Positions 34,753 through 44,350 of a stretch of DNA of 64,000 bases are shown here, one piece after another; positions within the stretch are counted from its first letter, which is position 1; each line of letters begins with the position of its first letter. This DNA comes from Candidatus Nitronereus thalassa (GTDB taxonomy: Bacteria > Nitrospirota > Nitrospiria > Nitrospirales > UBA8639), in contig NZ_JAQOUE010000001.1 of assembly GCF_032191465.1 (NCBI RefSeq), forward strand, positions 1,426,001-1,490,000, read 5' to 3'. Below the pieces are notes generated by a model that was not told the DNA's origin, ran no database searches, and saw only the letters and a list, made by a program, of their open reading frames with translations. A program made the position numbers and the translations under genes.

Positions 34753-35241
34753 CTAATGCGCATGACCGCCTTCGTGAGTATGGCCGTGGTCGAGTTCTTC
34801 TTGAGTAGCTTCCCGGACATTGACAATTTGGATGTCAAAATTTAACGTCACGCCAGCTAAGGGATGGTTTAGATCGATGGTGACTTCGTCACCCTCGACT
34901 TTGGTTACGACAATGTGCTGGGCAGTCCCATCCGGAGCCTTGGCTTCGAATGCCATCCCTGCTTCCACGACATCGACACCTTCGAATGCTGCACGTTCGA
35001 TGACCTTTATGCCATTGGGGTCAACCTCTCCATAGCCCTCTGCAGGCGCCACTTTCACGGTCAGAGAATCTCCGGCACTTTTCCCCACTAGGGCTTTTTC
35101 CAATCCTGAGACGATATTCCCCGCTCCGTGTAGATACGCCAACGGCTCCCCACCCTCTGAACTATCCAATACCTTTCCTGCTTCATCCATGAGCTTATAA
35201 TGCATGCTAACGACCGATTTTTCGCCAATAAGTAACGCCAT
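34753..35241 (-). CDS. FKBP-type peptidyl-prolyl isomerase, SlyD-like
   Basis: A 162-residue prolyl isomerase and chaperone. The split FKBP domain has VVSMHYKLMDEAGKVLDSS and YLHGAGNIVSGLEKALVGKS. The insert-in-flap domain reads VAPAEGYGEVDPNGIKVIERAAF, and LNHPLAGVTLNFDIQIVNVREAT closes the domain. A short His-rich tail (DHGHTHEGGHAH) could bind Ni2+ or Zn2+, as in SlyD, although much shorter than the E. coli tail. Cytoplasmic. It lies 88 bases upstream of the SnoaL-like gene on the same strand. Confidence 0.9.
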   Translation of the reverse strand: MALLIGEKSVVSMHYKLMDEAGKVLDSSEGGEPLAYLHGAGNIVSGLEKALVGKSAGDSLTVKVAPAEGYGEVDPNGIKVIERAAFEGVDVVEAGMAFEAKAPDGTAQHIVVTKVEGDEVTIDLNHPLAGVTLNFDIQIVNVREATQEELDHGHTHEGGHAH

Positions 35242-35416
35242 TGATTTTCCTTTCTGTGAGTCGAAAGTCCTTTCTTAACCAGAAGAAAGGCTTGCGAAAT
35301 AATAGCGGGCTGCCACGAAGAAACTCGCAGATTTCTCTACCCGTTTTTGAGTCTAATGACCTTGCTTGTACGTTGCAAGGCCGGTGTGCTTGGTGGAAAT
35401 TCTAGAACTGGGAAAT

Positions 35417-35442
35417 GGCCTGGGAGATTTTATCACCAGGCC
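35417..35442 (-). terminator. Hairpin downstream of sucD
   Basis: GGCCTGG (35417-35423) pairs with CCAGGCC (35436-35442) across a 12-base loop, 70-90 bases past the sucD stop. Only a short ATTT follows in the direction of transcription, so it is a weak terminator candidate for the rTCA operon. Confidence 0.4.
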
Positions 35443-35510
35443 GAATAGAAGCTGATGAATAGCAATACATACAGAGGAGGTCTTGTCGCTTGATTAAAAA
35501 GCTAGAACCA

Positions 35511-36380
35511 TCAACCCAAAGCTTCTTTGACTGTCTCGCCAATTTCCGCTGGATTTTTGACCACTCGAACCCCAGCAGATTCCAAGGCGGCCATTTTTTC
35601 TTTGGCAGTGCCTTTTCCGCCAGTGATGATGGCTCCAGCATGGCCCATGCGTCGCCCAGGAGGAGCCGTGATCCCCGCGATAAAACCGATAACCGGTTTG
35701 GTCATTTCTTTTTTGATAAAGGACGCGGCTTTTTCTTCAGCATCACCACCGATCTCGCCGATCATGACGACCGCTTCGGTCTCGTCGTCTTGCTCGAACA
35801 TTTGAAGCAGATCAATGTATCCGGTTCCAATGATGGGATCGCCGCCAATGCCGACACACGTCGTTTCGCCAAGCCCCAAATTCGTGAGTTGGTTGACGGC
35901 TTCATAGGTAAGGGTACCGCTACGGGAGATCACCCCCACTTTGCCTTTTTTATGAATGAAGCCCGGCATGATACCGATTTTACATTCGTCTGCTGTAATG
36001 ATCCCTGGACAATTGGGGCCGATGAACCGGGTCTGGGTGCTCTGGAGCGCACGTTTCACACGCACCATTTCATTGACCGGAATGCCTTCGGTGATACAGA
36101 CCACTAACCAAATGCCCGCATCTGCAGCTTCGAGAATGGCATCTGCCGCGAAGGGAGGCGGTACAAAAATCAACGACGTGGTGGCTTCGGTCTTTTTAAC
36201 AGCTTCGCGAACGGTGTTAAATACCGGAATGCCCTCAACTTCTTGCCCCGCTTTTCCAGGAGTCACCCCTGCCACAATCTGTGTTCCATAGGCCTTACAC
36301 TGCGTGGCATGAAAGGAACCTTCTTTTCCAGTAATACCCTGGACCACGACTTTCGTTGATTTATTCACTAAGATACTCAT
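35511..36380 (-). CDS. sucD: Succinyl-CoA synthetase alpha subunit
   Basis: A 289-residue CoA-binding subunit. With SucC it interconverts succinate, CoA and ATP with succinyl-CoA, running toward succinyl-CoA in the rTCA cycle. The CoA-binding fold has [14 protein letters not shown]. The phospho-histidine loop is [12 protein letters not shown] (His247), and [20 protein letters not shown] is conserved. GGAAGGAACGGAG precedes the ATG. It follows sucC by 118 bases and ends the long rTCA gene run. Confidence 0.96.
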   Translation of the reverse strand: MSILVNKSTKVVVQGITGKEGSFHATQCKAYGTQIVAGVTPGKAGQEVEGIPVFNTVREAVKKTEATTSLIFVPPPFAADAILEAADAGIWLVVCITEGIPVNEMVRVKRALQSTQTRFIGPNCPGIITADECKIGIMPGFIHKKGKVGVISRSGTLTYEAVNQLTNLGLGETTCVGIGGDPIIGTGYIDLLQMFEQDDETEAVVMIGEIGGDAEEKAASFIKKEMTKPVIGFIAGITAPPGRRMGHAGAIITGGKGTAKEKMAALESAGVRVVKNPAEIGETVKEALG

Positions 36381-36498
36381 TCTCCGTTCCTTCCTTTTTC
36401 TTCTTTCACTTTTTCGTGAGGAAGTTGAGTTCTCACTGCGGCCGTCGAGCGATCACCTTCTGAGGTGAGCGCTCCGGGAGCACAGGAATTTAACATCC

Positions 36499-37683
36499 TC
36501 ACCCCTTTTTCTTTTTGCCTTTCATGGCCACAATCTTTTGCGCGGCTTCCCAGAGGTCGGTGGCCACATCTACCTTTAAGCCTGACTCGAGGAGAAGCTT
36601 TCGGCCTTCCTCGGCATTGGTTCCTTGGAGACGAACCACCACGGGCAATTTAATGCCGACCTCTTTTGATGCTTCGATCACGCCGTTGGCAATACGTTCG
36701 CATCTCACGATTCCACCAAAGATATTGATGAAAATGCCTTTGACTTTTTTGTCCTTGAGGAGAATGCGAAATCCGGCGGCTACGGTCTCTTTCGTCGCTC
36801 CGCCGCCAACATCTAAGAAATTCGCGGGTTCGGCACCGGCTAGCTTAATGACATCCATTGTCGCCATAGCGAGCCCTGCGCCATTCACCATACAGCCGAT
36901 ATCCCCGTCGAGTTTCACGTAGTTGAGATTATGCTTTCCTGCTTCAATTTCCATCGGCTCTTCCTCGTGCAAATCGCGGAGGGCCTGGATATCCGTATGT
37001 TTGAACAACGCGCAATCATCGAAAGAAACTTTGCCATCCAAGGCAATCAGCGTTTTTTCCGTGGTAATGACCAGCGGATTAATCTCCACCATGGACGCGT
37101 TCTTTTCCATAAACAAGCGATACAAATTCCCCAGCATTTGAATGAACGGATTGACCACCGCCTTTTCAATCGCAGGCAAGCCTAGGGCAAAGGCCAGATT
37201 GCGCCCGTTGTAGGCTTGAAACCCAACGGCCGGATCAATGGTTTCCCTGATGACTTTTTCCGGGGTCTTTTCCGCCACTTCTTCGATCTCCATTCCACCT
37301 TCGGTACTAGCAATGAAGACCGGACGCCCAGTATCCCGATCGACGAGTAAACTAAGGTAGAGTTCCTTGTCGATTCCTGCGCCTTCTTCAATGAGCAATC
37401 GGCGAACTTTTCTGCCCTTTGGACCCGTTTGATGCGTCACGAGGGTTTTTCCCATGAGCTCTTGCGCCAACCCCGGAACCTCGTCACGATTTTTTGTGAT
37501 CTTCACGCCACCAGCTTTGCCTCGTCCTCCTGCATGGATTTGCGCTTTGACCACATACACTGGGGTGTCAAGCGCCGCCGCCCATTTTTCGGCAGCCCGG
37601 GCACTTTTAATTTCTTTGCCCTTGGGCACAGGCACTCCAAATTGAGCAAATAACTGTTTCGCTTGAAATTCGTGAATGTTCAT
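36499..37683 (-). CDS. sucC: Succinyl-CoA synthetase beta subunit
   Basis: A 394-residue ATP-grasp subunit that binds nucleotide and succinate. The N-terminus [22 protein letters not shown] is canonical. [19 protein letters not shown] binds nucleotide and [11 protein letters not shown] holds the Mg ligand. The C-terminal flavodoxin-like domain has [17 protein letters not shown] and [13 protein letters not shown]. The end is lysine-rich (GKKKKG). It lies 107 bases after frdA, so it is likely part of the same transcript. Confidence 0.96.
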   Translation of the reverse strand: MNIHEFQAKQLFAQFGVPVPKGKEIKSARAAEKWAAALDTPVYVVKAQIHAGGRGKAGGVKITKNRDEVPGLAQELMGKTLVTHQTGPKGRKVRRLLIEEGAGIDKELYLSLLVDRDTGRPVFIASTEGGMEIEEVAEKTPEKVIRETIDPAVGFQAYNGRNLAFALGLPAIEKAVVNPFIQMLGNLYRLFMEKNASMVEINPLVITTEKTLIALDGKVSFDDCALFKHTDIQALRDLHEEEPMEIEAGKHNLNYVKLDGDIGCMVNGAGLAMATMDVIKLAGAEPANFLDVGGGATKETVAAGFRILLKDKKVKGIFINIFGGIVRCERIANGVIEASKEVGIKLPVVVRLQGTNAEEGRKLLLESGLKVDVATDLWEAAQKIVAMKGKKKKG

Positions 37684-37790
37684 ACAGATCCCTTTTTTCG
37701 TTAAAATTGCTCTTGGGGCCAGCCCTGCTCGACCACTTGATTGTATGTTGTCATTCCTAGTTTGCCAAAGGGGAAATGACGAGATACGTC

Positions 37791-39377
37791 TTATGTATTC
37801 TGCGTTCGCGTATACGCGGGCAACACCATCGGGGAGATGACTTGACTGGTGACACCATGTTTCTTGCTTTCGGCCCGGAAGCGTTGCAAATGGGTTAACG
37901 TTAATTTCCCCTGAGAAGCGGTTTTCACTCTCGATGCTGCGGTGAGTCCCGAACGTTTTCCAAATACCATGAGATCTAACAGCGAGTTCCCCATTAACCG
38001 ATTACGCCCATGCAACCCCCCAGAGGTTTCCCCAGCCACGAATAGATTCTTCACTGATGTTTCACTATTGGAATCGATCTTCACGCCACCGTTTTGATAA
38101 TGCAGTGTCGGATAGATCAACACGGGGTCTTTTCGAATATCCACGCCATACCGTTCATATTGCCGAACCATGGCCGGGAAATGTTTATCCAACGTCCCCT
38201 CTCCTTGTTCAGCTTCGAGCAGCGGAGTATCCAACCAGACACCAACCCGACCTGTGGCGGTACGTATGCCGCGCCCTTCTTCACATTCTCGTATAATCGA
38301 TGACGACACCACATCGCGTGTATCCAACTCATTCACAAACCGTTCACCTTTTGAATTGACCAAATGTCCGCCTTCTGACCGAATGCCCTCGGTCACGAGC
38401 TGGCCGACCAATTGTTCGGGATATACGCCACCCGACGGGTGATATTGGAAAGTATCGATTTGAACAAGTGGAGCGCCCATTCGATACGCCAGTGCGAGAC
38501 CATCGCCCGTAGCCCCATAATGGTTACTCGTGGGAAATCCTTGAATGTGCAGACGTCCGATTCCACCCGTGGCCAAAATCACGGCTTTGGCCGCCACGAC
38601 GACAAACCGCTTGTTATCCAAATCTTGGAGTACGGCCCCGGTGCATGTCCCCTGTTCATCACTCAACAATTCGATCGCAGCGGCGAATTCAAGCAGCTGA
38701 ATCTTTTGGTTCAGGACTTCATCCTTCAGCACCCGCATGATTTCCAGCCCGGTATAATCGGAACAGGTCAACAAGCGTTCTTTTGTACTGCCACCCCCTT
38801 TTTTCACATGCAAGTTGCCATCGGGGTCTCGATCAAACAACACACCCAATTCTAATAACCACTTCGCAATCGAAGGACCCTCTTCCACCATAGTTTTCAG
38901 GAGGTCATGGTCATTTTTCATATGACCACCCTTGAGGGTATCCAGGAAATGCTGAACCGGGGAATCATTAGGAGCGACCGCGATTTGCATGCCACCTTGA
39001 GCCATGACGGAATTCGAATCGGCTAGGCGCAACTTGGTCGCCAGCAGGACTTTTGCTCCTTCGGCATGGGCATGCAGTGCTGCGGCACAACCAGCACCGC
39101 CGCCGCCAACCACCAACACATCAACTGTATAATCTGGGGTCAGGGTCAACTCTGTAGGAACGGGACTATCCCCTTCCAATACCGAAGCCAATTCTCGAAC
39201 CGTCAGATCGCCCGCATTTGGACCGAAAGCCACGGGACGATACGCCGCCTCGCGATGATCGGGATGGTATTTTTTTATGAGCGTATCACGCTCGGCAGGA
39301 CTCAGTTTGGGTAAGGCTTGAGCACGACGGGAATCGCGAGAATTGTGGACCACTTGATGAAGTGCATGAATATCCAT
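37791..39377 (-). CDS. frdA: Fumarate reductase/succinate dehydrogenase flavoprotein subunit
   Basis: A 528-residue flavoprotein. It would reduce fumarate to succinate in the rTCA direction, or oxidise succinate. The FAD Rossmann motif [23 protein letters not shown] and the substrate/FAD segments [19 protein letters not shown] and [14 protein letters not shown] are present. At the place where SdhA/FrdA carry the covalent-FAD His (HTxAAQGG), this protein reads NSVMAQGG (Asn122), so FAD is probably non-covalent. An N-terminal extension of about 80 residues precedes the Rossmann fold. The ATG at 39377 is used. A GTG at 39392 directly abuts GGGGGA. Confidence 0.88.
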   Translation of the reverse strand: MDIHALHQVVHNSRDSRRAQALPKLSPAERDTLIKKYHPDHREAAYRPVAFGPNAGDLTVRELASVLEGDSPVPTELTLTPDYTVDVLVVGGGGAGCAAALHAHAEGAKVLLATKLRLADSNSVMAQGGMQIAVAPNDSPVQHFLDTLKGGHMKNDHDLLKTMVEEGPSIAKWLLELGVLFDRDPDGNLHVKKGGGSTKERLLTCSDYTGLEIMRVLKDEVLNQKIQLLEFAAAIELLSDEQGTCTGAVLQDLDNKRFVVVAAKAVILATGGIGRLHIQGFPTSNHYGATGDGLALAYRMGAPLVQIDTFQYHPSGGVYPEQLVGQLVTEGIRSEGGHLVNSKGERFVNELDTRDVVSSSIIRECEEGRGIRTATGRVGVWLDTPLLEAEQGEGTLDKHFPAMVRQYERYGVDIRKDPVLIYPTLHYQNGGVKIDSNSETSVKNLFVAGETSGGLHGRNRLMGNSLLDLMVFGKRSGLTAASRVKTASQGKLTLTHLQRFRAESKKHGVTSQVISPMVLPAYTRTQNT

Positions 39378-39397
39378 AAATGAAAAAGTCACTCCCC

Positions 39398-40141
39398 CTA
39401 TTTAATATTCGCGGAGGCTTGCTGCAATTCGTCATCGGACATTTTCAAGACGCGGTCCCAATCTTCTTTGTATTGTCCCTCTTCTATGGCCTTAATTCGA
39501 TCAGCAAGGCCCGCGGGCTTTTCCATTTCTCGCACACCATAGGCTCGACTGGCATAGACGCCGACCAAGCTCGGCGCAATATCGGCAATACAGACCGGCG
39601 CGCACAGGCCGCACATCACACAATCCATAAACGTTTCCGACACCGCCTTAAAATCACCAAAAACGGCTTTCCACACGCCTTCTCTCACATCGATGCCTTG
39701 CGGACAAGCCTCTGTGCAGGCATTACAATTCCGGCATAAAGGCGCCTCGGGATACAACTCAAACAAATCTTGTTTAGGATTTTCGAGGGTATTGAGATCG
39801 TAAACGGCCTTCCGCGCGGGAAACGGCGGAGCAAACGAAAAAGACATGCCATCTTCCACGGCATGGGAACAGGCGAGGCAGGTTTTGACTTTCGGGTCAT
39901 CCTTGGTTCGATAGTAAGTTCCACATGCGCCACAAAAACCACCTAGGCATCCTGCGCCACGAGTGACCTCATGGCCCGCATACCACAGCGCCTTCATCAG
40001 CGTAATCCCTGCGGGAACTTGATGGGCCTTCCCATCGATTTCCACAGTCACCATCTTCGGTTCTTGGGCATGCTCTTGATCGACCGTATTTTCGTTTTCA
40101 GTGGTCATAGGCAATTGGGTGACTTCCAAGTAGGAAGCCAC
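39398..40141 (-). CDS. frdB: Fumarate reductase/succinate dehydrogenase iron-sulfur subunit
   Basis: A 247-residue electron-transfer subunit. A ferredoxin-like domain has Cys65, 70, 73 and 88 in GAGCLGGFCGACGTYYR and TCLAC. Two complete 4Fe-4S motifs follow: CRNCNACTEACP (Cys136, 139, 142, 146) and CVMCGLCAPVC (Cys174, 177, 180, 184). Canonical SdhB/FrdB instead bind 2Fe-2S, 4Fe-4S and 3Fe-4S clusters. No cytochrome b or membrane anchor gene is adjacent, so the pair may be soluble or use other partners. The GTG at 40141 follows AAGGATGG. An ATG at 40108 is possible. Gap to frdA is short. Confidence 0.85.
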   Translation of the reverse strand: MASYLEVTQLPMTTENENTVDQEHAQEPKMVTVEIDGKAHQVPAGITLMKALWYAGHEVTRGAGCLGGFCGACGTYYRTKDDPKVKTCLACSHAVEDGMSFSFAPPFPARKAVYDLNTLENPKQDLFELYPEAPLCRNCNACTEACPQGIDVREGVWKAVFGDFKAVSETFMDCVMCGLCAPVCIADIAPSLVGVYASRAYGVREMEKPAGLADRIKAIEEGQYKEDWDRVLKMSDDELQQASANIK

Positions 40142-40154
40142 CCATCCTTCTTGG

Positions 40155-42401
40155 TTAATTCAAGGCATTTAAAGCCGAACCCGCTTTAAACCAGGTTATT
40201 TGGGGCTCGGTCATGCTGTGATTGGCTTGTATGGTAATTTCCTTGCCATCCTTCTTATGAATCACCACGGACACGGGTTTTCCAGGAGCCAGAGAGGCCA
40301 GACCTGTGACACTGATCCGATCTTCTTGCTCAATCTGATCATAGTCCGAAGGATTGGCGAACGTCATGGGAAGAATGCCTTGCTTCTTCAAATTGGTTTC
40401 ATGAATACGCGCAAAACTCTTCACCAACACGGCAAGGACACCAAGGAACCGTGGCGACATCGCGGCATGTTCACGGCTGCTGCCTTCGCCATAATTTTCA
40501 TCACCAACGACGAACGACCCAATGCCCTTCGATTTATAATCACGGGCAACTTGCGCCGGCGTCAGTCCTGATTCCCCAGTTAACACATTGTTGGCTTTGC
40601 CAGCCTCGCTCGCAAAAGCATTGTTGGCGCCAAGGAACATGTTGTCGCTAATTTTATCCAAGTGCCCACGGAACTTGAGCCAAGGCCCGGCAGGAGAAAT
40701 GTGATCAGTCGTCGTCTTCCCTTTGGTTTTAATCAACAATGGAAGTTTCACAAAGTCTTTGCCATCCCACTTTGGAAATGGTTGCAGCAATTGAAGCCGT
40801 TCACTGGTAGGAGGCAGATCCACTTCCAGACCCTCGCCATTTTCCGCTGGAGCGACAAAGCCTTCCTCGCCTTTGGCAAACCCTTTGGCTGGCAATTCTT
40901 CCCCCTGAGGAGGATCGAGCTTAATGTCCTTGCCATCCGCAGTTTTGATGGTGTCGTGAATGGGATCGAATCCTAAATTCCCAGTCAGCGCATAAGCAGC
41001 CACTAATTCCGGACTCGCCAAAAATGACAAGGTTTCAGCAATCCCGTCATTCCGACCAGGAAAATTCCGGTTAAACGTGCTGACAATGGAATCGGCTTTC
41101 CCCTTGACTCCATCCGCGCGCTTCCATTGACCGATACATGGGCCACAAGCATTCGCCAACACCGTAGCACCTAAATCTTCAAACGTCTTCATGAAACCAT
41201 CGCGTTTCATAGTATGGAAAATACGTTCGGAACCTGGTGAAATTAAAAATGCAGTTTTGGCTTTCAAGCCCGCTTTCAAACCTTGCTGAGCAATATGGGC
41301 GGCCCGGCCAATATCTTCATAGGAAGAATTCGTACAGCTTCCGAGAAGCGTGGCTTTTAGCTCAACGGGATAGCCTTTTTCCTTCGCTTCGGCGGCTAAT
41401 TTGGAAATGGGTCGCGCTAAATCCGGAGAATGCGGACCGACCACATGCGGCTCCAACGCCGACAGGTCAATTTCCACGATTTCGTCGAAATACTTTTCGG
41501 GATTTGCATAGACTTCAGGATCAGCCACTAACAATTCTTTATTGGCCTGAGCCAACTTCGCAATATCCTCACGCTCGGTAATCTTGAGATAGTCCACCAT
41601 TTTTTGATCAAAGGGGAAGACCGACGTGGTCGCGCCCAACTCCGCGCCCATATTGGTAATCGTGCCTTTGCCGGTGGCGCTAATCGTTTCAGCGCCTGGA
41701 CCGAAGTATTCGACGATTTTGTTTGTGCCACCTTTTACCGTGAGTTTTCCGCAGATATACAAAATCACATCCTTGGGAGATGCCCAACCACTGAGTTTAC
41801 CCGTAAGTTTTACACCGATCAGTTTGGGATGCAGCACTTCCCAGGGAAGTCCGGCCATCACTTCGCCAGCGTCGGCTCCACCGACGCCAATGGCCAACAT
41901 ACCTAACCCACCGCCATTGGGTGTATGAGAGTCTGTTCCGATTATGAGCCCACCAGGGAATGCATAATTTTCCAGAACCACTTGATGAATAATGCCTGCG
42001 CCAGGTTTCCAAAAACCAATGCCATACTTTTTCGCGGCGGACGCCAGAAAGTTATAGACTTCCCGATTTTCTTGGTTGGCAATCATGAGATCTTTTTCAG
42101 AACCCATTTCCGCCCGAATGAGGTGATCGCAATGAATCGTACTCGGCACAGCGGCCTTCTTTTTGCCGGCTTGAATGAACTGCAACATAGCCATTTGGGC
42201 CGTAGCATCTTGCATGGCCACGCGATCAGGCCGAAGGGCCAACATGGCCTTGCCTCGGTCCCAGGCTTGAGTATTCAAATCATCAGCATGGGACACCAGG
42301 ATTTTTTCAGCGAGCGTTAAACCTCGACCAAATTTTTTCCGAGCGGCGTCAATGGCCGCTGGCATTTTTGCGTATAAATTTTTGACTAAATCAATCGACA
42401 T
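40155..42401 (-). CDS. Aconitate hydratase (mitochondrial-like type)
   Basis: A 748-residue aconitase that interconverts citrate and isocitrate with a 4Fe-4S cluster. It resembles the mitochondrial ACO2-like branch rather than AcnA (about 890 aa) or AcnB. Substrate and cluster segments are visible: AVPSTIHCDHLI, GTDSHTPNGGGLGMLAIGVGGADAGE split across the active site, LLGSCTNSSYEDIGRAA (cluster Cys) and ANACGPCIGQW (two cluster Cys). The C-terminal swivel domain has GDENYGEGSSREHAAMSPRFLG. CGGAGAA precedes the ATG. It sits between frdB (13 bases) and aclA (85 bases) in the rTCA run. Confidence 0.95.
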   Translation of the reverse strand: MSIDLVKNLYAKMPAAIDAARKKFGRGLTLAEKILVSHADDLNTQAWDRGKAMLALRPDRVAMQDATAQMAMLQFIQAGKKKAAVPSTIHCDHLIRAEMGSEKDLMIANQENREVYNFLASAAKKYGIGFWKPGAGIIHQVVLENYAFPGGLIIGTDSHTPNGGGLGMLAIGVGGADAGEVMAGLPWEVLHPKLIGVKLTGKLSGWASPKDVILYICGKLTVKGGTNKIVEYFGPGAETISATGKGTITNMGAELGATTSVFPFDQKMVDYLKITEREDIAKLAQANKELLVADPEVYANPEKYFDEIVEIDLSALEPHVVGPHSPDLARPISKLAAEAKEKGYPVELKATLLGSCTNSSYEDIGRAAHIAQQGLKAGLKAKTAFLISPGSERIFHTMKRDGFMKTFEDLGATVLANACGPCIGQWKRADGVKGKADSIVSTFNRNFPGRNDGIAETLSFLASPELVAAYALTGNLGFDPIHDTIKTADGKDIKLDPPQGEELPAKGFAKGEEGFVAPAENGEGLEVDLPPTSERLQLLQPFPKWDGKDFVKLPLLIKTKGKTTTDHISPAGPWLKFRGHLDKISDNMFLGANNAFASEAGKANNVLTGESGLTPAQVARDYKSKGIGSFVVGDENYGEGSSREHAAMSPRFLGVLAVLVKSFARIHETNLKKQGILPMTFANPSDYDQIEQEDRISVTGLASLAPGKPVSVVIHKKDGKEITIQANHSMTEPQITWFKAGSALNALN

Positions 42402-42486
42402 AATATTTTCTCCGCATTCATCCGAGGTGGCTTAGGCCGAAGGGGCTCAGGCCATCCATCGGAGTCTATTGTTAGAAACCACCTGA

Positions 42487-44313
42487 CTATTTCAGTGGTG
42501 GCACTTCCCGACGACTAGGGGCTGCATAATTCACTAAATAATTAAACAATCGAATCAATCGGCTGCCTTGCCGCTTTTGATCCGTCCAATGGCCGATCAG
42601 TCCAATGGTTCTGGACAGAACAAAGAACCCGTTGAGACTATCCACCGGGAAGCCAATATCGACTAAGACTGCCGCCATGGTACCGTCGACGTTTAGGATT
42701 AGGTTATCTTTTTTGGCTGCCGTAATTTTTTCCACCTCTAGCGCAAAATCTAGATGCGGTGTGGGAATACCTAAACTTTTCACGTACCCGACAAGTTCTT
42801 TGACCCGCTTGTCCGGGTTTCGAAGGCTTTTCACCCTATGGCCAATTCCCGGAACTGGTCCGACATTTTGCTTCATGTAACCCAAGAATTCATTAACGGC
42901 CATCTTGTTATCGATGGCGTATTTGAAGTAGCGTCCGGCATCCGTAACGGCTCCACCAAAGCGTGGGCCAATCATGATCAGCCCAGCCGCGACTGCCTGA
43001 GACATTCCAATCCCCGCACAAGCTCCAATGATGGTCGTTAACGCACCACTGACACAAGGGCCATGGTCCGCGGAAAGAATAATGATCCGCCGCATAATTT
43101 CGGCTTCTTGCTTGGACACCAATCGGCCATCCCAGAGCAAGCCAATCACATGCGTAATGTCATACCCTTTATTAATAAGCTCAGAAGCGGGATACCCTTG
43201 ATAATAAGGCTCATCCCCCCGATCATCACTGATGGTCGATTTAATAAGTGGAGTAACGAGAATATCGCCATCGGCCATGCCTTGCTCCACACTCCGAGGC
43301 AACGCAGGCTTCTCGGTTTCCGTCAACTCAGGAATGGCTTTAACCTGTCCCAATTTCAACAGCTCTTCATAAGTGGCTTTAATCGCAGGTCCCAACGCGC
43401 CAAAAGTATCAGGCACTGTCGCTCCAGATTTCTTCAAGGCTTCGGATTTCGCTCGGGCTGACCCTTCACCTTTCAGTCCTTCCTTGGCTCCCGCATGGCC
43501 AAACTTCATCCCTTTCGGTAGGCTTTCCTGGCAGAAACCGGAAACCACTGCGAGCAATTTAATCCGGCGTTTCTTCGCGCCATACCATTCAGCTGCACGT
43601 TCTTCCAAATCTCCACCCATTTCTCCAACGATCACAACGGCTTTGGTTTGGGGATCGTTTTCAAACATTTCCAAATAGCTGACATAATCCGTGCCCGGAT
43701 ACGCATCCCCCCCGATGCCAATGGCCGTAGTAATCCCATCAGCGAACTGCGAACAAATCCAAATAATTTCGTTAGACAGGCCACCCGACTTCGTGATGAC
43801 CCCGAATGAACCTGGGCGATATAGTTTGCAAGCTACTAAATTATCAAACGCTCCGCCGATAACGCCCAGACGGCATTCGCCAGCAGACATCACGCCAATT
43901 GAGGAAGGCCCGTTAAACGTCTTTTTTAAACCCCGAGCATGTTTTCCCAAAAGCTTGGCGTCTTTTTCAGGAAGGCCCTCAGTAATCATAGACACTGTTT
44001 TGATGTGGGAATCATCCAAAGCTTCTTTGGCGCTAGCATAGGCACGATCGGCGCCGACATACACTAAGCTGGTATTGATCTCCGGGTGATTCGCCGTGGC
44101 TTCCGCAATGGTTTTGTAAATAGGAATCATCACTATTTGATTCCCGCAAATCACTTCATTGAATTTACCGGCATCAGGCGGATAGACAAAGGCGGATACA
44201 TTCAATGGCTGTTTGATCATATATCGGAACTCGGCCATCCGTTTAGCCGCGTTCACGCCGGCCACACCGCCCTGAATTACTACGTGGGTATCTTTCGTTG
44301 CCAAAATACTCAT
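42487..44313 (-). CDS. aclA: ATP-citrate lyase alpha subunit
   Basis: A 608-residue subunit, the length of Chlorobium AclA. With AclB it cleaves citrate plus CoA to acetyl-CoA and oxaloacetate using ATP, the defining step of the rTCA cycle. The N-terminal half is SucD-like, with CoA-binding VVIQGGVAGVNAAKRM. The phosphorylated His is in KFGHAGAKEG (His273). The C-terminal part is citrate-synthase-like, with GPCVSGALTTI and PGIGHRVKSLRNPDKRV. GAGGAGAG precedes the ATG. It lies 37 bases after aclB. Confidence 0.96.
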   Translation of the reverse strand: MSILATKDTHVVIQGGVAGVNAAKRMAEFRYMIKQPLNVSAFVYPPDAGKFNEVICGNQIVMIPIYKTIAEATANHPEINTSLVYVGADRAYASAKEALDDSHIKTVSMITEGLPEKDAKLLGKHARGLKKTFNGPSSIGVMSAGECRLGVIGGAFDNLVACKLYRPGSFGVITKSGGLSNEIIWICSQFADGITTAIGIGGDAYPGTDYVSYLEMFENDPQTKAVVIVGEMGGDLEERAAEWYGAKKRRIKLLAVVSGFCQESLPKGMKFGHAGAKEGLKGEGSARAKSEALKKSGATVPDTFGALGPAIKATYEELLKLGQVKAIPELTETEKPALPRSVEQGMADGDILVTPLIKSTISDDRGDEPYYQGYPASELINKGYDITHVIGLLWDGRLVSKQEAEIMRRIIILSADHGPCVSGALTTIIGACAGIGMSQAVAAGLIMIGPRFGGAVTDAGRYFKYAIDNKMAVNEFLGYMKQNVGPVPGIGHRVKSLRNPDKRVKELVGYVKSLGIPTPHLDFALEVEKITAAKKDNLILNVDGTMAAVLVDIGFPVDSLNGFFVLSRTIGLIGHWTDQKRQGSRLIRLFNYLVNYAAPSRREVPPLK

Positions 44314-44350
44314 CGAACTCTCTCCTCAGGTCGTAGTCTTAGTTAGAAAA

